Shown piece by piece: positions 32,437-41,562 of a stretch of DNA of 64,000 nt. The DNA is from Deltaproteobacteria bacterium (GTDB taxonomy: Bacteria; Desulfobacterota; JADFVX01): assembly GCA_029860075.1 (NCBI GenBank), contig JAOUBX010000009.1:26225-90224 (forward strand), read 5' to 3'. How positions within the stretch are numbered: position 1 is the first letter of the stretch; every line of letters starts with the position of its first letter. The translations under genes were made by a program, and so were the position numbers. A model generated the notes under the pieces. That model was not told where the DNA came from and did not search any database. It was given only the letters and a program-made list of their open reading frames with translations.

Positions 32437-33798
32437 TTACATCATTTTTGGATTGATCGCATGTTTTGTAATTAAACGTGTGAGATATTGACGGCTGATC
32501 TTTAACTCTTTTGCCGACCGGCTTATCATTCCATTCTCCTTCTCAAGAGTAATTTCAATTAATTCCTTTTCACAAGCATCTCTGGCGCCTTTTAGCCCCA
32601 AATTGGAGTTGTTCCATTCTGAAGCAGGAATATCAAGGTCATTGCGGGAAATCTCTTTCTTTTCAGCCATTATAAGGGCTCTTTTTACTTTATTTTCAAG
32701 TTCACGGATATTTCCCGGCCAGTCGTACTCCATTAATGCAGCCAGGGCATCATCCATAAAATAAGAACCCTTTTTCTTTAGTTGTTTTGAAAATCTTTTT
32801 AAAAATAACTCTGCTATGACCAGAACATCATTTCCTCTCTCCCTCAGGGGAGGCATCTCTAAATTCACCACGGCCAGCCTGAAATAGAGATCTTCCCTGA
32901 AGTCACCACTTTTTATCAATCCCTCAATGTCCCTGTTTGTTGCTGCTATAATTCTCGTATCAACATAAAATTTTTTATGACTGCCGATATGTTCTACCAG
33001 GTGGTCCTGTAAAAATCTAAGGAGCTTTACCTGGAGAGAGAGGCTGAGTTCTCCTATTTCATCCAGAAATAGCGTACCGCCATTTGAATACTCAATTTTT
33101 CCTTTCTTTCCTCTTACTGCCCCGGTAAATGCCCCCTTCTCAAAACCGAAAAGTTCAGCTTCCAAAAGCTGTTCCGGTATGGCGCCACAATTTATTGCTA
33201 CGAGGGGGCCTTTTTTACGTGTGCTCAAAGTATGGATCGCACGGGCGGCGAGGTCCTTACCCGTGCCCGATTCCCCGAGGATCAGCACAGGGATATCAAC
33301 GTGAGCAATTTTTTGAATCGCTGAATAGACCTTCTTCATGGCCCTGCTTCCCCCCGGCATTTTACCGAATTCTTTAATATTGCCTTTATTGATAAAAGAA
33401 TTGTTTTCCTTTTCAAGGCGGGCAAGGTGAAATGCCCTTTTTACAGTCACCCTGAGTTCATCCACTTTGAAAGGCTTGGTGAAAAAATCAAAAGCTCCTA
33501 ACTGAATTGCCTTGTAAGCATTTTGACTTTCCACGGCGTCGGCTACAAACAATATGTTAACGGTGGGGGAAATATCTGTGATTATCTTAAGGATTTTGAA
33601 GGCTTCAGAAAGGTCAGATGAATTTGGAGGAAGTTCCGGATCGAGGATTACAACGTCCGGCTGTTCGCTTCTGACTTTTTCAATAGCTTCTATTTCATTC
33701 TGAGCTTCCAGAATATCGTATTCGGAATTGAAGGCTTGACGCAGCTGTATAAGAAGAAACTGTTCCCTCTCTATTATGAGTAGCTTCTGTTTATCCAT
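32437..33798 (-). CDS. PrsR-like sigma-54-dependent response regulator
   Basis: The 453-aa protein has an N-terminal receiver, a central AAA+ domain and a C-terminal helix-turn-helix. The phosphate-accepting residue is D53 (VVILDPELPP), but the acidic pair normally D-D is E10 and E12. The AAA+ part has Walker A GESGTGKD and the sigma-54-contacting GAFTGA loop, followed by GTLFLDEIGELS and the arginine-finger region FREDLYFRL. The C-terminal helix ISRSAKELKISRQYLTRLI resembles Fis. The overall pattern, including LPPNSSDLSEAF and YKAIQLGAFDFFTKPF, is closest to the PEP-CTERM-associated PrsR group. A cognate kinase is not adjacent. It lies upstream of the tail operon and points toward it. Confidence 0.9.
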   Translation of the reverse strand: MDKQKLLIIEREQFLLIQLRQAFNSEYDILEAQNEIEAIEKVRSEQPDVVILDPELPPNSSDLSEAFKILKIITDISPTVNILFVADAVESQNAYKAIQLGAFDFFTKPFKVDELRVTVKRAFHLARLEKENNSFINKGNIKEFGKMPGGSRAMKKVYSAIQKIAHVDIPVLILGESGTGKDLAARAIHTLSTRKKGPLVAINCGAIPEQLLEAELFGFEKGAFTGAVRGKKGKIEYSNGGTLFLDEIGELSLSLQVKLLRFLQDHLVEHIGSHKKFYVDTRIIAATNRDIEGLIKSGDFREDLYFRLAVVNLEMPPLRERGNDVLVIAELFLKRFSKQLKKKGSYFMDDALAALMEYDWPGNIRELENKVKRALIMAEKKEISRNDLDIPASEWNNSNLGLKGARDACEKELIEITLEKENGMISRSAKELKISRQYLTRLITKHAINPKMM

Positions 33799-34224
33799 AG
33801 TTTATAGAAAGTAAAAAAGAATGATATCTGGAAGGGACGGTTGGATTAAGATTTCCAGGTTAAAAACGGCTGAAAAAAATGAGAATATTCCTGCTCTTTC
33901 ACTAAATTTAATGCCTGGAAATCCGTCATACTGAGGACTGATTTGCTGTCCTTTTTCGACTTCGCTGCCATTTCTAAAAGATGAAAAAAATAAAGTCAGG
34001 CCCCCGTGCTCATACCCCGTCAACTCGCTGCGTAGTTGTTGATTTATTGTGATTTTTAGCCGGTTCCTTTTATTGATCAATCCCGGCTAAACCTGATTAT
34101 AGAGAGATAAGAGGGAGAATTCTTTTGACATTAACGAAATATCTCACTACAAGAAATATAAGGTTGCTATTTAACCAACAAGGAAGTTGATTTAATTAGC
34201 GCTTTTATATCATATATAGATCGA

Positions 34225-34266
34225 AAATACGCGTCACATATTGCTTTTTTTACGACATATATTGCT
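34225..34266 (-). promoter_or_regulatory. 42-nt paired motif, copy B
   Basis: Read on the minus strand it contains AGCAATATATGTCG and AGCAATATGTGACGCG 21 bp apart, and it matches 59321-59362 at 35 of 42 positions. It lies in the 638-bp gap between the sigma-54 regulator and the acylphosphatase gene and could serve either. Apart from it the gap is AT-rich and holds no credible gene. Confidence 0.6.
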
Positions 34267-34436
34267 CTTTTTGCGACGTGGGTTTAGATATAAGACAATA
34301 AGATAGTAGTGAGTCCAAACTTTACTATTTCTTCTCTATGACCAATGGGTTGCCAAAATAACTTTGCATACATATAATTGAAATGAGTTTGACTGCTGCT
34401 TTCTTTAGCCATTATTTTTTTGATACAAAGGGGAGT

Positions 34437-34718
34437 ATGAAAGATGTTGTAAGAGCGCATATTTGGGTGTCTGGCCGTGTGCAGGGTGTTTTTTACAGGG
34501 CTAATACCCGGGAGATAGCCGCCGGACATGGCCTGACGGGGTGGGTGCGAAATTGCTTTGACGGCAAGGTGGAAGCCGTGCTGGAAGGGAACCGCTCAAG
34601 GGTGCGGCAGGTCATCGACTGGTGCAGAAAAGGCCCGCCCTCTGCTCACGTGACAGGCATTGAAACGGTCTGGGAAGAAGCGACAGGCGAATTTCATGAT
34701 TTTATAATCAAGTACTGA
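34437..34718 (+). CDS. acyP: Acylphosphatase
   Basis: Acylphosphatase hydrolyses carboxyl-phosphate bonds. The 93-aa product has the active-site motifs GRVQGVFYRANTREIAAGHGLTGWVRN (the catalytic arginine in the GxVQGVxFR loop and the asparagine in GWVRN) and the later DGKVEAVLEG strand. Start at 34437 is chosen from the good AAGGGGAGT Shine-Dalgarno and family length, although the frame is open 54 bp further upstream. The gene is transcribed away from the sigma-54 regulator and converges with the tetraheme lipoprotein. Confidence 0.92.
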   Translation: MKDVVRAHIWVSGRVQGVFYRANTREIAAGHGLTGWVRNCFDGKVEAVLEGNRSRVRQVIDWCRKGPPSAHVTGIETVWEEATGEFHDFIIKY

Positions 34719-34724
34719 TTTCCT

Positions 34725-35651
34725 CTATTTTATCGTTACATCAATCCGCTTTTGAAGCACTTTTACAGGATTTTCTTTTCCGCCCACTTTATCAAGATGA
34801 TTCAAGGTAATGTCGATTTTATAGTTACCCTTACCGGGCGCCGGAAGGGCCATATAGAGGAGTATTTCACCATCCGGTGAAATGGGACTCTCTCCTCCCT
34901 GCCCGATAATCCTCCGGGCAGAATAGGCGGTATTTCCCATCTCACCGATGAGATCGACTTTTACAAGCAATGCCGCCTCGATGGCCCCTGTGGGCAGGTT
35001 GTGGCCGGCGCCCCTGTTGGCGATCATCAGCGAGAGGGTAATATCTTCCACACTGACAATAACATTTTCAGAAAGTGTAAGGGCCTTTCGCAGTTTGTCG
35101 ATCCTTAAGGCAGGATTGATCTTGTCGGGGGTAAGCGCGGCAAGGCCTTCTTTTGTGTGATAATATCCCTTTTTCTCAGGCAGAGATTGATCCTCGGAAT
35201 AGGTATGGCAATCGATACATGCTGTTTTTTGAGAAGCAAACCTGCTCCACCGCCACTCTTCAAAAGTGTTTACATGGCAACGTCCGCATAGCTGAAAAGC
35301 CGTATCCTCAAAAGAGGCGCCTATCCTGGATATGGTTAGCTTCGTACGGGGCTCGGCAGCAACATGGCAGCGGGAACAATCGCCCTTGCCCAGCTTATGC
35401 CCGCGTTTCTTCGCTACATCAGAAGCCGACATGGGGCTTGCATGAACGGGGTCATAATCTTCCCGCTTTATCGCTTCATTATATGGCCTGTAGGCGATTT
35501 TCCAGTTTTTGTAAATAGTATAATGACAATGGCGGCAGGCGTCGTCAGGAGGGCTGTGCGCCTCCTGCCATTTGGCTATCCTTGTGCAGGAAAGAAAAAT
35601 CAGTGTTAACGTGATAAACAGCAGCGTTGTTAAAGAGAGTTTTTTCACCAT
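34725..35651 (-). CDS. Tetraheme cytochrome c lipoprotein
   Basis: This 308-aa exported protein has a hydrophobic signal ending in a lipobox at C22 (IFLSC), so it is probably anchored to a membrane. Four CxxCH heme-attachment motifs occur at residues 39-43, 92-96, 122-126 and 145-149, with further histidines available as distal ligands. The C-terminal half (from about 200) is beta-rich with GAGHNLPTGAIEAALLVKVDL, as in cytochrome c-554-like proteins. It probably transfers electrons in the periplasm, with partner unknown. Its start is directly after the rsmI stop, so the two may be read together. Confidence 0.87.
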   Translation of the reverse strand: MVKKLSLTTLLFITLTLIFLSCTRIAKWQEAHSPPDDACRHCHYTIYKNWKIAYRPYNEAIKREDYDPVHASPMSASDVAKKRGHKLGKGDCSRCHVAAEPRTKLTISRIGASFEDTAFQLCGRCHVNTFEEWRWSRFASQKTACIDCHTYSEDQSLPEKKGYYHTKEGLAALTPDKINPALRIDKLRKALTLSENVIVSVEDITLSLMIANRGAGHNLPTGAIEAALLVKVDLIGEMGNTAYSARRIIGQGGESPISPDGEILLYMALPAPGKGNYKIDITLNHLDKVGGKENPVKVLQKRIDVTIK

Positions 35652-36520
35652 TATTTTCTTCCCTTCCCCTTGAGAGAGAGCAGCTTTTCATAAGCCTCCC
35701 GTTTTGAAATGGTAAATACTTCCGACATAATGGCTGCAGCCTCTTTAAGGTGCAGTTCCTTTTTCATAATCTTTTCCATAAAAGCGTTCATATCCTGAGG
35801 CTCTGCCTTTTCCCGGGGTTCTTCATTATAACCGGAAAGGACGAGCGCCATTTCACCTTTGGCGGTTTGTTTTTCGAATAATCTAATTATATCAGAAATC
35901 TTCCCCCTGACGACTTCTTCGTGTAATTTGGTGAGTTCCCTGGCAAGGGCTGCCTCCCTGTCACCGAGGCAGGCAAGAATGTCTTCCAGGGTTCTCTTGA
36001 TTCTCCGGGGAGATTCGTATAAAACGATGGTTCTCTCTTCTCTCTCAAGCGCTTTTAGCCTTTTTTTTCTTTCACTCCCTTTTGGCGGCAAAAAACCTTC
36101 AAAAACAAAGCGGGCAGAGGGAATGCCTGATATAGTTATGGCTGAAACAAGGGCAGACGGTCCCGGTATGGTAACCACCTCATGCCCTTGGCGGACAGCT
36201 TTGTTAACGAGCTGAAAACCGGGGTCCGAGATGCCGGGGGTGCCTGCGTCGGAAATGAGCGCTACCTTTTTGCCTTCTCTCAACTCATCTAAAAGAAGCG
36301 CTGCTTTTTTATCTTCTTTGGCGGCAAAGTAGCTGACGAGCTTTGTTTTAATGCCGTAACGGGTAAATAATTTTCTCGAATGTCTCGTATCTTCAGCAGC
36401 AACAAGGTCTGCTTGAGCAAGAATATCGAGCGCCCGCAGGGTAATATCCTTTAAATTACCTATGGGCGTGGAAACAATATAAAGGGTCCCCTTAAACGCT
36501 TCATCAGCTTTGCTCATCAA
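35651..36520 (-). CDS. rsmI: 16S rRNA (cytidine-1402 2'-O) methyltransferase RsmI
   Basis: RsmI methylates the ribose of C1402 in 16S rRNA. The 289-aa protein shows the tetrapyrrole-methylase fold: LYIVSTPIGNLKDITLRAL (residues 13-31), ADLVAAEDTRHSRKL, ALISDAGTPGISDPG and VTIPGPSALVSAI, all family hallmarks, and a C-terminal helix where AAAIMSEVFTISKREAYEKLL resembles the RsmI HTH tail. It overlaps the nadE stop by 17 bp and the cytochrome gene start by 1 bp, implying one transcript nadE-rsmI-cytochrome. Confidence 0.95.
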   Translation of the reverse strand: MMSKADEAFKGTLYIVSTPIGNLKDITLRALDILAQADLVAAEDTRHSRKLFTRYGIKTKLVSYFAAKEDKKAALLLDELREGKKVALISDAGTPGISDPGFQLVNKAVRQGHEVVTIPGPSALVSAITISGIPSARFVFEGFLPPKGSERKKRLKALEREERTIVLYESPRRIKRTLEDILACLGDREAALARELTKLHEEVVRGKISDIIRLFEKQTAKGEMALVLSGYNEEPREKAEPQDMNAFMEKIMKKELHLKEAAAIMSEVFTISKREAYEKLLSLKGKGRK

Positions 36521-38213
36521 GCCCCCTGTACCTGTTTACAATCGGCATACGCCTGTCCCGCCCGAAAGCCCGGGGCGTAATTTTTATGCCCGGCGCGGCC
36601 TGACGCCTTTTATACTCGTTATTATCGACGAGGCGGATCACTTTTTTCACGACAGCTTCATGAAAGCCGTCTGCAACGATTTCATCGCAGGACATGTGAT
36701 TTTCCACATATCTTTGCAGAATGGCATCGAGTGTATCATAGTCAGGCAAACTGTCCCGGTCCAGCTGGCCGGGCCGGAGTTCCGCAGAAGGAGGCTTGGT
36801 GATACTGTTTTCAGGGATCAGTTCCCGGCCCGCCTTCTCATTAATGTATCGCGACAATCTGTAAACCAGTGTCTTGGGAACGTCTTTGAGTATGCTGAAG
36901 CCCCCGGCCATATCACCGTAAAGGGTGGCATATCCCACACTCACCTCGCTTTTGTTTCCTGTTGTAAGGACCATTTTCCCAAATTTGTTCGACAGGGACA
37001 TGAGCAGGTTGCCCCTGATCCTGGCCTGGATATTTTCTTCCGTTACATCTTCGGAAAGACCCTCAAACACCCTTTCAAGTGATGATTTGAAAGTCTCAAA
37101 AAGCGGCCCAATGGCTATGGTGTGAAATTCGATGCCCAGGTTCCCGGCGAGGGCCTGGGCATCATCAATGCTTCCCTGTGAAGAATAGGGTGACGGCATG
37201 GCAACACCGGTAACCCTGTCAGCCCCTATGGCCTTAACGGCAATGGCTGCCGTGAGGGCCGAATCGATACCGCCGCTAAGCCCGATAATGACGCCTTTAA
37301 ACCCGTTTTTTCTTACATAATCGCTTACACCCAAAACAAGGGCGCCATATATTTCATCCACTTCTTCCTTCCCGGAGGCAAGATAACCTTTTTCTGCAAT
37401 GCGGTTATCCTCAATTTCTCCTTCAAGGGGAATAATTTCCTGCCTTGAAAACGATGTGGGCGTACTTTCCACAAGCACATCGGCAATAAGAAGCGTTTCC
37501 TCAAAATGTGGCGCCCTGGCAATAAGCTTTCCCTTTTCATCCATAATGAGACTGCCGCCGTCAAAAACAAGCTCATCCTGCCCCCCCACAAGGTTTGTAT
37601 AAGCGATCATCACTCCGCTTTCCCGGACTCTTTCAGAGAGAATCCTTTCTCTCTCTTTTTGTTTTCCTGCATGAAAGGGAGAGGCATTAAGATTTAGAAT
37701 AAGCTTTGCCCCTCCTTCCCTGGCCAGGCGCATGGCCGGCCCCGAAGAATGCCATATATCTTCGCAGATATTGACACCAAATCTTAGGCCGTCCAGTTCA
37801 AAAACGGGACATTTCTCCCCTCCGCGAAAGTAACGCTTTTCATCGAAAACCCCGTAATTAGGGAGGATTATCTTGTGATAGATTCCTTTAACGGCACAAT
37901 TATTTATAAGAGCAGCCGCATTATAAAGATCTTCGCCCTTTCTGTCGGCAAAGCCCATAACGGCCGTTATGCCATGGCACTTTGAAGCTATCATTTCAAG
38001 GGCAGAGAGATTGTCCTTTATAAATCGCTTTTTAAAAAGCAAATCTTCCGGCGGATAACCGGTAATCGTCATTTCGGGGAAAACCACTATGTGGGCCCCT
38101 TTTTCCCGTGACCGGTCTATAAAGCGGATTATCTTTTCCGAGTTGCCGTCAATGTCTCCCACGGTACAATTAAGCTGGCCGAGGGCCAATCTTAGCGTTT
38201 TCATTTTAATCAA
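36504..38213 (-). CDS. nadE: Glutamine-dependent NAD+ synthetase
   Basis: NadE converts deamido-NAD to NAD using glutamine. The 569-aa chain has an N-terminal nitrilase-type amidase domain with the catalytic triad E47, K114 and C150 (VNICEDIW) and a C-terminal synthetase domain with the P-loop SGGIDS at 313-318 and the later TGNKSEVSVGYATLYGDMAGGF. This two-domain form takes ammonia from glutamine through an internal tunnel. The frame begins with a TTG at 38213; an ATG three codons later (38204) is equally possible. It overlaps rsmI by 17 bp. Confidence 0.95.
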   Translation of the reverse strand: MIKMKTLRLALGQLNCTVGDIDGNSEKIIRFIDRSREKGAHIVVFPEMTITGYPPEDLLFKKRFIKDNLSALEMIASKCHGITAVMGFADRKGEDLYNAAALINNCAVKGIYHKIILPNYGVFDEKRYFRGGEKCPVFELDGLRFGVNICEDIWHSSGPAMRLAREGGAKLILNLNASPFHAGKQKERERILSERVRESGVMIAYTNLVGGQDELVFDGGSLIMDEKGKLIARAPHFEETLLIADVLVESTPTSFSRQEIIPLEGEIEDNRIAEKGYLASGKEEVDEIYGALVLGVSDYVRKNGFKGVIIGLSGGIDSALTAAIAVKAIGADRVTGVAMPSPYSSQGSIDDAQALAGNLGIEFHTIAIGPLFETFKSSLERVFEGLSEDVTEENIQARIRGNLLMSLSNKFGKMVLTTGNKSEVSVGYATLYGDMAGGFSILKDVPKTLVYRLSRYINEKAGRELIPENSITKPPSAELRPGQLDRDSLPDYDTLDAILQRYVENHMSCDEIVADGFHEAVVKKVIRLVDNNEYKRRQAAPGIKITPRAFGRDRRMPIVNRYRGLDEQS

Positions 38214-38456
38214 CTATCCTTCCCTGGTTTTACTTCGAAAATAGACACAGATTAACCGTGATAAAGATATAATTTTCACAGATGTCATTTGAATAATCAA
38301 TGCCATGTAATAAAAATGCGGTATAAGCAAAGACACCTCTTCCAAAGAGTAGAGTGGACTGTGAAAATCCTGTATGTCAGTGAATATCAGTGTCTAAAAT
38401 ATTATGAAAATTACAGCTTATATTTAACACTGCTCAATTTAAAAAACAAGGCAACT

Positions 38457-39002
38457 TTAATAATAGCTTTGTTCCTCGGCCATTTTCCGGATATTAGGCA
38501 CGTCACGCAGGCGCCTGACAAGAAATTCTGCGCCAAGTCCGCTCAATAGTCCCGCCAGCATGGAAAATAAAAGAAAGAGAGGGAGAAGGAGAAAGATCTG
38601 GAAGTGTTTTATGAGAATCAGGTAAGCTACGACGACCTGGACAAAGGTGTGGGTATAAGCGCCGATAATACTTATGCCGATGACGCTGAAAAAGGGATGC
38701 AGATACCTGCATAAAAAGGCAAGCGCCAGCGTGCTTGCAACTCCGCCGGAGAGTGCAAGGAAAAAGGAGGGTGTCATTATTGTGCCCGTTAGCAGCGTAC
38801 CGATAAAAATTCTTAGCAAAGTAACCGTCATACCCGCTTTTAAACCGAAAAGCATGATCGTTGCCAGAGTGATAATATTCGCCAAACCAAATTTGAGCCA
38901 TGGAAAGGGGGTGGGGAGAGAAGATTCAAGCGTATGAATTACAATGGCAAGCGATGCCAGAAGCGAAAGATAGACACGATATCTCAGCTTCTCTATGATC
39001 AT
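38457..39002 (-). CDS. Gx-transporter / heptaprenyl diphosphate synthase component I-like membrane protein
   Basis: The 181-aa protein has five or six transmembrane helices and follows the Gx transporter family pattern: LASLAIVIHTLESSLPTPFPWLKFGLANIITLATIMLFGLKAGMTVTLLRIFIGTLLTGT in the first half. Members resemble ECF transporter S-components and often accompany apbE. The gene overlaps apbE by 4 bp (ATGA), so the two are translated together. Substrate is not defined; a flavin- or isoprenoid-related compound has been proposed for relatives, and that is inference here. Confidence 0.8.
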   Translation of the reverse strand: MIIEKLRYRVYLSLLASLAIVIHTLESSLPTPFPWLKFGLANIITLATIMLFGLKAGMTVTLLRIFIGTLLTGTIMTPSFFLALSGGVASTLALAFLCRYLHPFFSVIGISIIGAYTHTFVQVVVAYLILIKHFQIFLLLPLFLLFSMLAGLLSGLGAEFLVRRLRDVPNIRKMAEEQSYY

Positions 39003-40018
39003 CGCACCTTAACCTTACCGGCAAGCCCTTTGGAAACAACTATATTGCGGTCTTTATCGATGAGCATCCCCTCAACACCTTGCAGGGATTCAATGAGTTT
39101 AAGGCCCTCCGTGGGGCCCAGAACAAAAATGGCTGTCGAAAGGGCATCTGCCGTGACGGCATCTTCTGCTTTAATGGTAACGCTCATTAATTCATCAGCC
39201 GGATAGCCTGTTTTCGGGCTGAGAATGTGATGATATCTCTTTCCTTTATGCGTAAAAAAACGCTCATAATCTCCCGAGGTAACAATAGCCGATTCATTCT
39301 CTTCAACATCGATATGAGCAATAACCTCTCCCTTTTTTCTGGGATGCTGAATTCCTATTCGCCATTGCTTGCCTTTCTTTTTACCCCTGATAACCATATC
39401 GCCGCCGGCATTGATAATAAAATCTTCAATCCCTTTGGCAAGCAGAATTTTTGCAGCTTTATCTATAATATATCCTTTTGCAATACCGCCGAGATCAAGG
39501 TGAACCTTGTTCGAGGTTTTTACTGTGGCAGAAGAGAGATCCAGCGTTACCGAAGAAGCGCCTGAGCCCTGAAGCGCACTTTTTATCTCATCTTCATGAG
39601 GCGGGGTTTTCCTGCCCTCTTCAAAATTCCAGAGTTCACTCAATTTTCCCACAGTAATATCAAAAGCGCCCCCGCTGATTTTTGAAAACCGGAGAGCGCT
39701 GTTCATTACTTCCAGAGTTTCCGGAGATACTTTAATTCCCTTGCCCGGCCGGGTATTGGCCTGCCGGATGTCACTCCCCTCCTGGTGCCTGCCAAGGAGA
39801 TTTTCAAGCCTTTTAATCTCATCGAAGGCTGCCGAAACAGCCTCATTGTTTTTGCCGGCATCTCCTTCATTAAAAAGCGTAATTTCAACAACCGTATCCA
39901 TGAGGACTCTTGTCCTTTTTATGACCTTTTCCTCTACACCGTTGTTTCTCGAAAGGAGAAGGATAACTAAAACAAGCGTTGCAACAGGCATGAATGACTT
40001 GACAAACTTATTATTCAA
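38999..40018 (-). CDS. apbE: FAD:protein FMN transferase ApbE
   Basis: ApbE covalently attaches FMN from FAD to threonine or serine residues of redox proteins such as Rnf and Nqr subunits, in the periplasm. The 339-aa chain has an N-terminal hydrophobic segment (LVLVILLLS) and the family motifs AFDEIKRLENLLGRHQEGSDI, HLDLGGIAKGYIIDKA, NAGGDMVIRG and the Mg2+/FAD-binding end ALSTAIFVLGPTEG. A target flavoprotein is not in this window. It overlaps both neighbours (8 bp with metF, 4 bp with the Gx transporter gene). Confidence 0.94.
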   Translation of the reverse strand: MNNKFVKSFMPVATLVLVILLLSRNNGVEEKVIKRTRVLMDTVVEITLFNEGDAGKNNEAVSAAFDEIKRLENLLGRHQEGSDIRQANTRPGKGIKVSPETLEVMNSALRFSKISGGAFDITVGKLSELWNFEEGRKTPPHEDEIKSALQGSGASSVTLDLSSATVKTSNKVHLDLGGIAKGYIIDKAAKILLAKGIEDFIINAGGDMVIRGKKKGKQWRIGIQHPRKKGEVIAHIDVEENESAIVTSGDYERFFTHKGKRYHHILSPKTGYPADELMSVTIKAEDAVTADALSTAIFVLGPTEGLKLIESLQGVEGMLIDKDRNIVVSKGLAGKVKVR

Positions 40019-40907
40019 CAGTAAAACCTCGCACTTTTTCTACTCTCCATGTGTTTAGTATATCGATAACCTTCTCTTCTGCGCCCGGGGCCATAAGGTG
40101 TACGCCATGACAATGGGGACGGAATGTTTCTATCTGCCCTGCTGCCATCTCAATTCCTCTTTCAAGTGGATTGGACGATTTTTCAAGCTTTTTAATCATC
40201 TCCTCCGGTACGGTCACACCGGGAATATTGGCATTTAAAAACCTTGCCATTCCCGCTGATTTTAAAAGAATGATTCCTGCAAGAATTTTAACGTTATGCT
40301 TTTCGGCAAGGGAAACCGTTTTTTTGAGACCGTCCTTATTAAAAATTGCCTGACTTTGAATAAAACGGGCGCCGGCCCTGATTTTCTTTTCAAAGCGCAG
40401 CAGTTGGGGCTCCAGCGGATTTGCCGACGGGGTAACAACGGCGCCGGGAAAAAGGTCCGTTGCCTCTGAAAGGGGATTGCCCATCATATCCGTTCCTGAA
40501 TTGAGCTTTTCAGCTATTTGCAATAAATGTGTCGAATCGATATCAAAAACGGCCTTTCCCTGGGGATGATCACCCATGGTGATGTAGTCACCGGTGAGGG
40601 CCAGTATATTTTTGATGCCCAGCGCATGAGCGCCAAGCATATCGGACTGGAGGGCAAGGCGGTTTCTGTCTCTGCATGTAAGCTGGTAAACAACGTCCAA
40701 TCCCTCCGAGGCAAGGAGGGCCGAAGCAGCGAGGGAACTCATACGCATAACGGCCCCCTGGTTATCGGTAACGTTGACGGCATTTACATGAGAGCGCAAA
40801 AGCTTTGCTTTCCCGACAAAGGCCGCAGCGTCCGTCCCCTTTGGCGGACCGACTTCAGCCGTTATGGCAAACTCTCCGGCAAGGAGGGCCTCTTTTAGCG
40901 ATTTCAT
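40011..40907 (-). CDS. metF: Methylenetetrahydrofolate reductase MetF
   Basis: MetF reduces 5,10-methylene-THF to 5-methyl-THF with FAD. The 298-aa TIM-barrel protein contains the N-terminal EVGPPKGTD, VNVTDNQGAVMRMSSLAASALL and RDRNRLALQSDMLGAHALGIKNILALTGDY segments, and a FIQSQAIF strand near residue 187. It lies between folD-metV and apbE in a tightly packed unit. In acetogens and sulfate reducers MetF works with the MetV partner encoded here, rather than alone as in enterobacteria. Confidence 0.92.
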   Translation of the reverse strand: MKSLKEALLAGEFAITAEVGPPKGTDAAAFVGKAKLLRSHVNAVNVTDNQGAVMRMSSLAASALLASEGLDVVYQLTCRDRNRLALQSDMLGAHALGIKNILALTGDYITMGDHPQGKAVFDIDSTHLLQIAEKLNSGTDMMGNPLSEATDLFPGAVVTPSANPLEPQLLRFEKKIRAGARFIQSQAIFNKDGLKKTVSLAEKHNVKILAGIILLKSAGMARFLNANIPGVTVPEEMIKKLEKSSNPLERGIEMAAGQIETFRPHCHGVHLMAPGAEEKVIDILNTWRVEKVRGFTVE

Positions 40908-40914
40908 TATTCCT

Positions 40915-41562
40915 TTACCTGATTTGCAGTGAAGAGGGTTTTAGGTTGAATGAATAATCCTTGGGAGGTGTAATAGCCATAAATTCATCGAGCCTGCCCT
41001 CTTTTTTACTGCGATTGTAAATATCGACCCAAATGCAGGCAATGGTTTTATCTACTTCACAGCGGCCATTGTCGACACCGCCGCAAGGGCCGTTGAGGAG
41101 TCCTTTGGGACAGCGCGTGACGGGACAAAGACCAGCCGTATTGTTAAGCTCACATTTGCCGCACAAGGAGCACTTTTCAGTAAAGTCGCCGCTCCTGTTA
41201 ATGTTGCCCAGGAAGCGGGTGTCCACACCTGTATAGACGGGTTTGTCCGGCAGGACCTGGGCAACGGATTGTACGGCAGCGCCACAGGCCAGAACCATAA
41301 CGGCGTCAGCCCGGCTCACTTCATCCTTTCTTGTTCTCAATTCCTTTTTCGTTAGCGGAATGTGGCAGGGCTCGGTAACGACAACACTGCCTGTTGTTTC
41401 AATACGGGCGTCACCAAGTAAGGAGGCCATCGCTTTGAGGTCTTCTTCGCCCCCCGTTTTACACTGGGTGGAACATTCTCCGCAACCGAGCAGAAATATT
41501 TTTTTCTTACCCTTCAGAACCTTCTCAAGGTCCTGAAACTTTTTTTTGCTGGTTATTATCAA
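40915..41562 (-). CDS. metV: MetV-like zinc protein (methylenetetrahydrofolate reductase partner)
   Basis: The 215-aa protein combines an N-terminal Rossmann-like half ([29 protein letters not shown]) with a cysteine-rich C-terminal MTHFR-C domain: [24 protein letters not shown], then [14 protein letters not shown]. In acetogenic bacteria MetV forms a complex with MetF and links it to other electron carriers. Here metV is followed 7 bp later by metF and overlaps folD by 4 bp, which supports this partnership. Confidence 0.88.
   Translation of the reverse strand: MIITSKKKFQDLEKVLKGKKKIFLLGCGECSTQCKTGGEEDLKAMASLLGDARIETTGSVVVTEPCHIPLTKKELRTRKDEVSRADAVMVLACGAAVQSVAQVLPDKPVYTGVDTRFLGNINRSGDFTEKCSLCGKCELNNTAGLCPVTRCPKGLLNGPCGGVDNGRCEVDKTIACIWVDIYNRSKKEGRLDEFMAITPPKDYSFNLKPSSLQIR

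Noticed and set aside
33802..34080. 92-codon open frame directly upstream of the sigma-54 regulator
   Set aside because: It would start with TTG, has no ribosome site and an unnatural composition, and ends 4 bp before the regulator start. More likely untranslated leader.
38214..38290. Repeat-like ACAGATTAACCGTGATAAAG segment, loosely similar to 50078-50130
   Set aside because: Similarity is short and interrupted, too weak to list as a repeat family.
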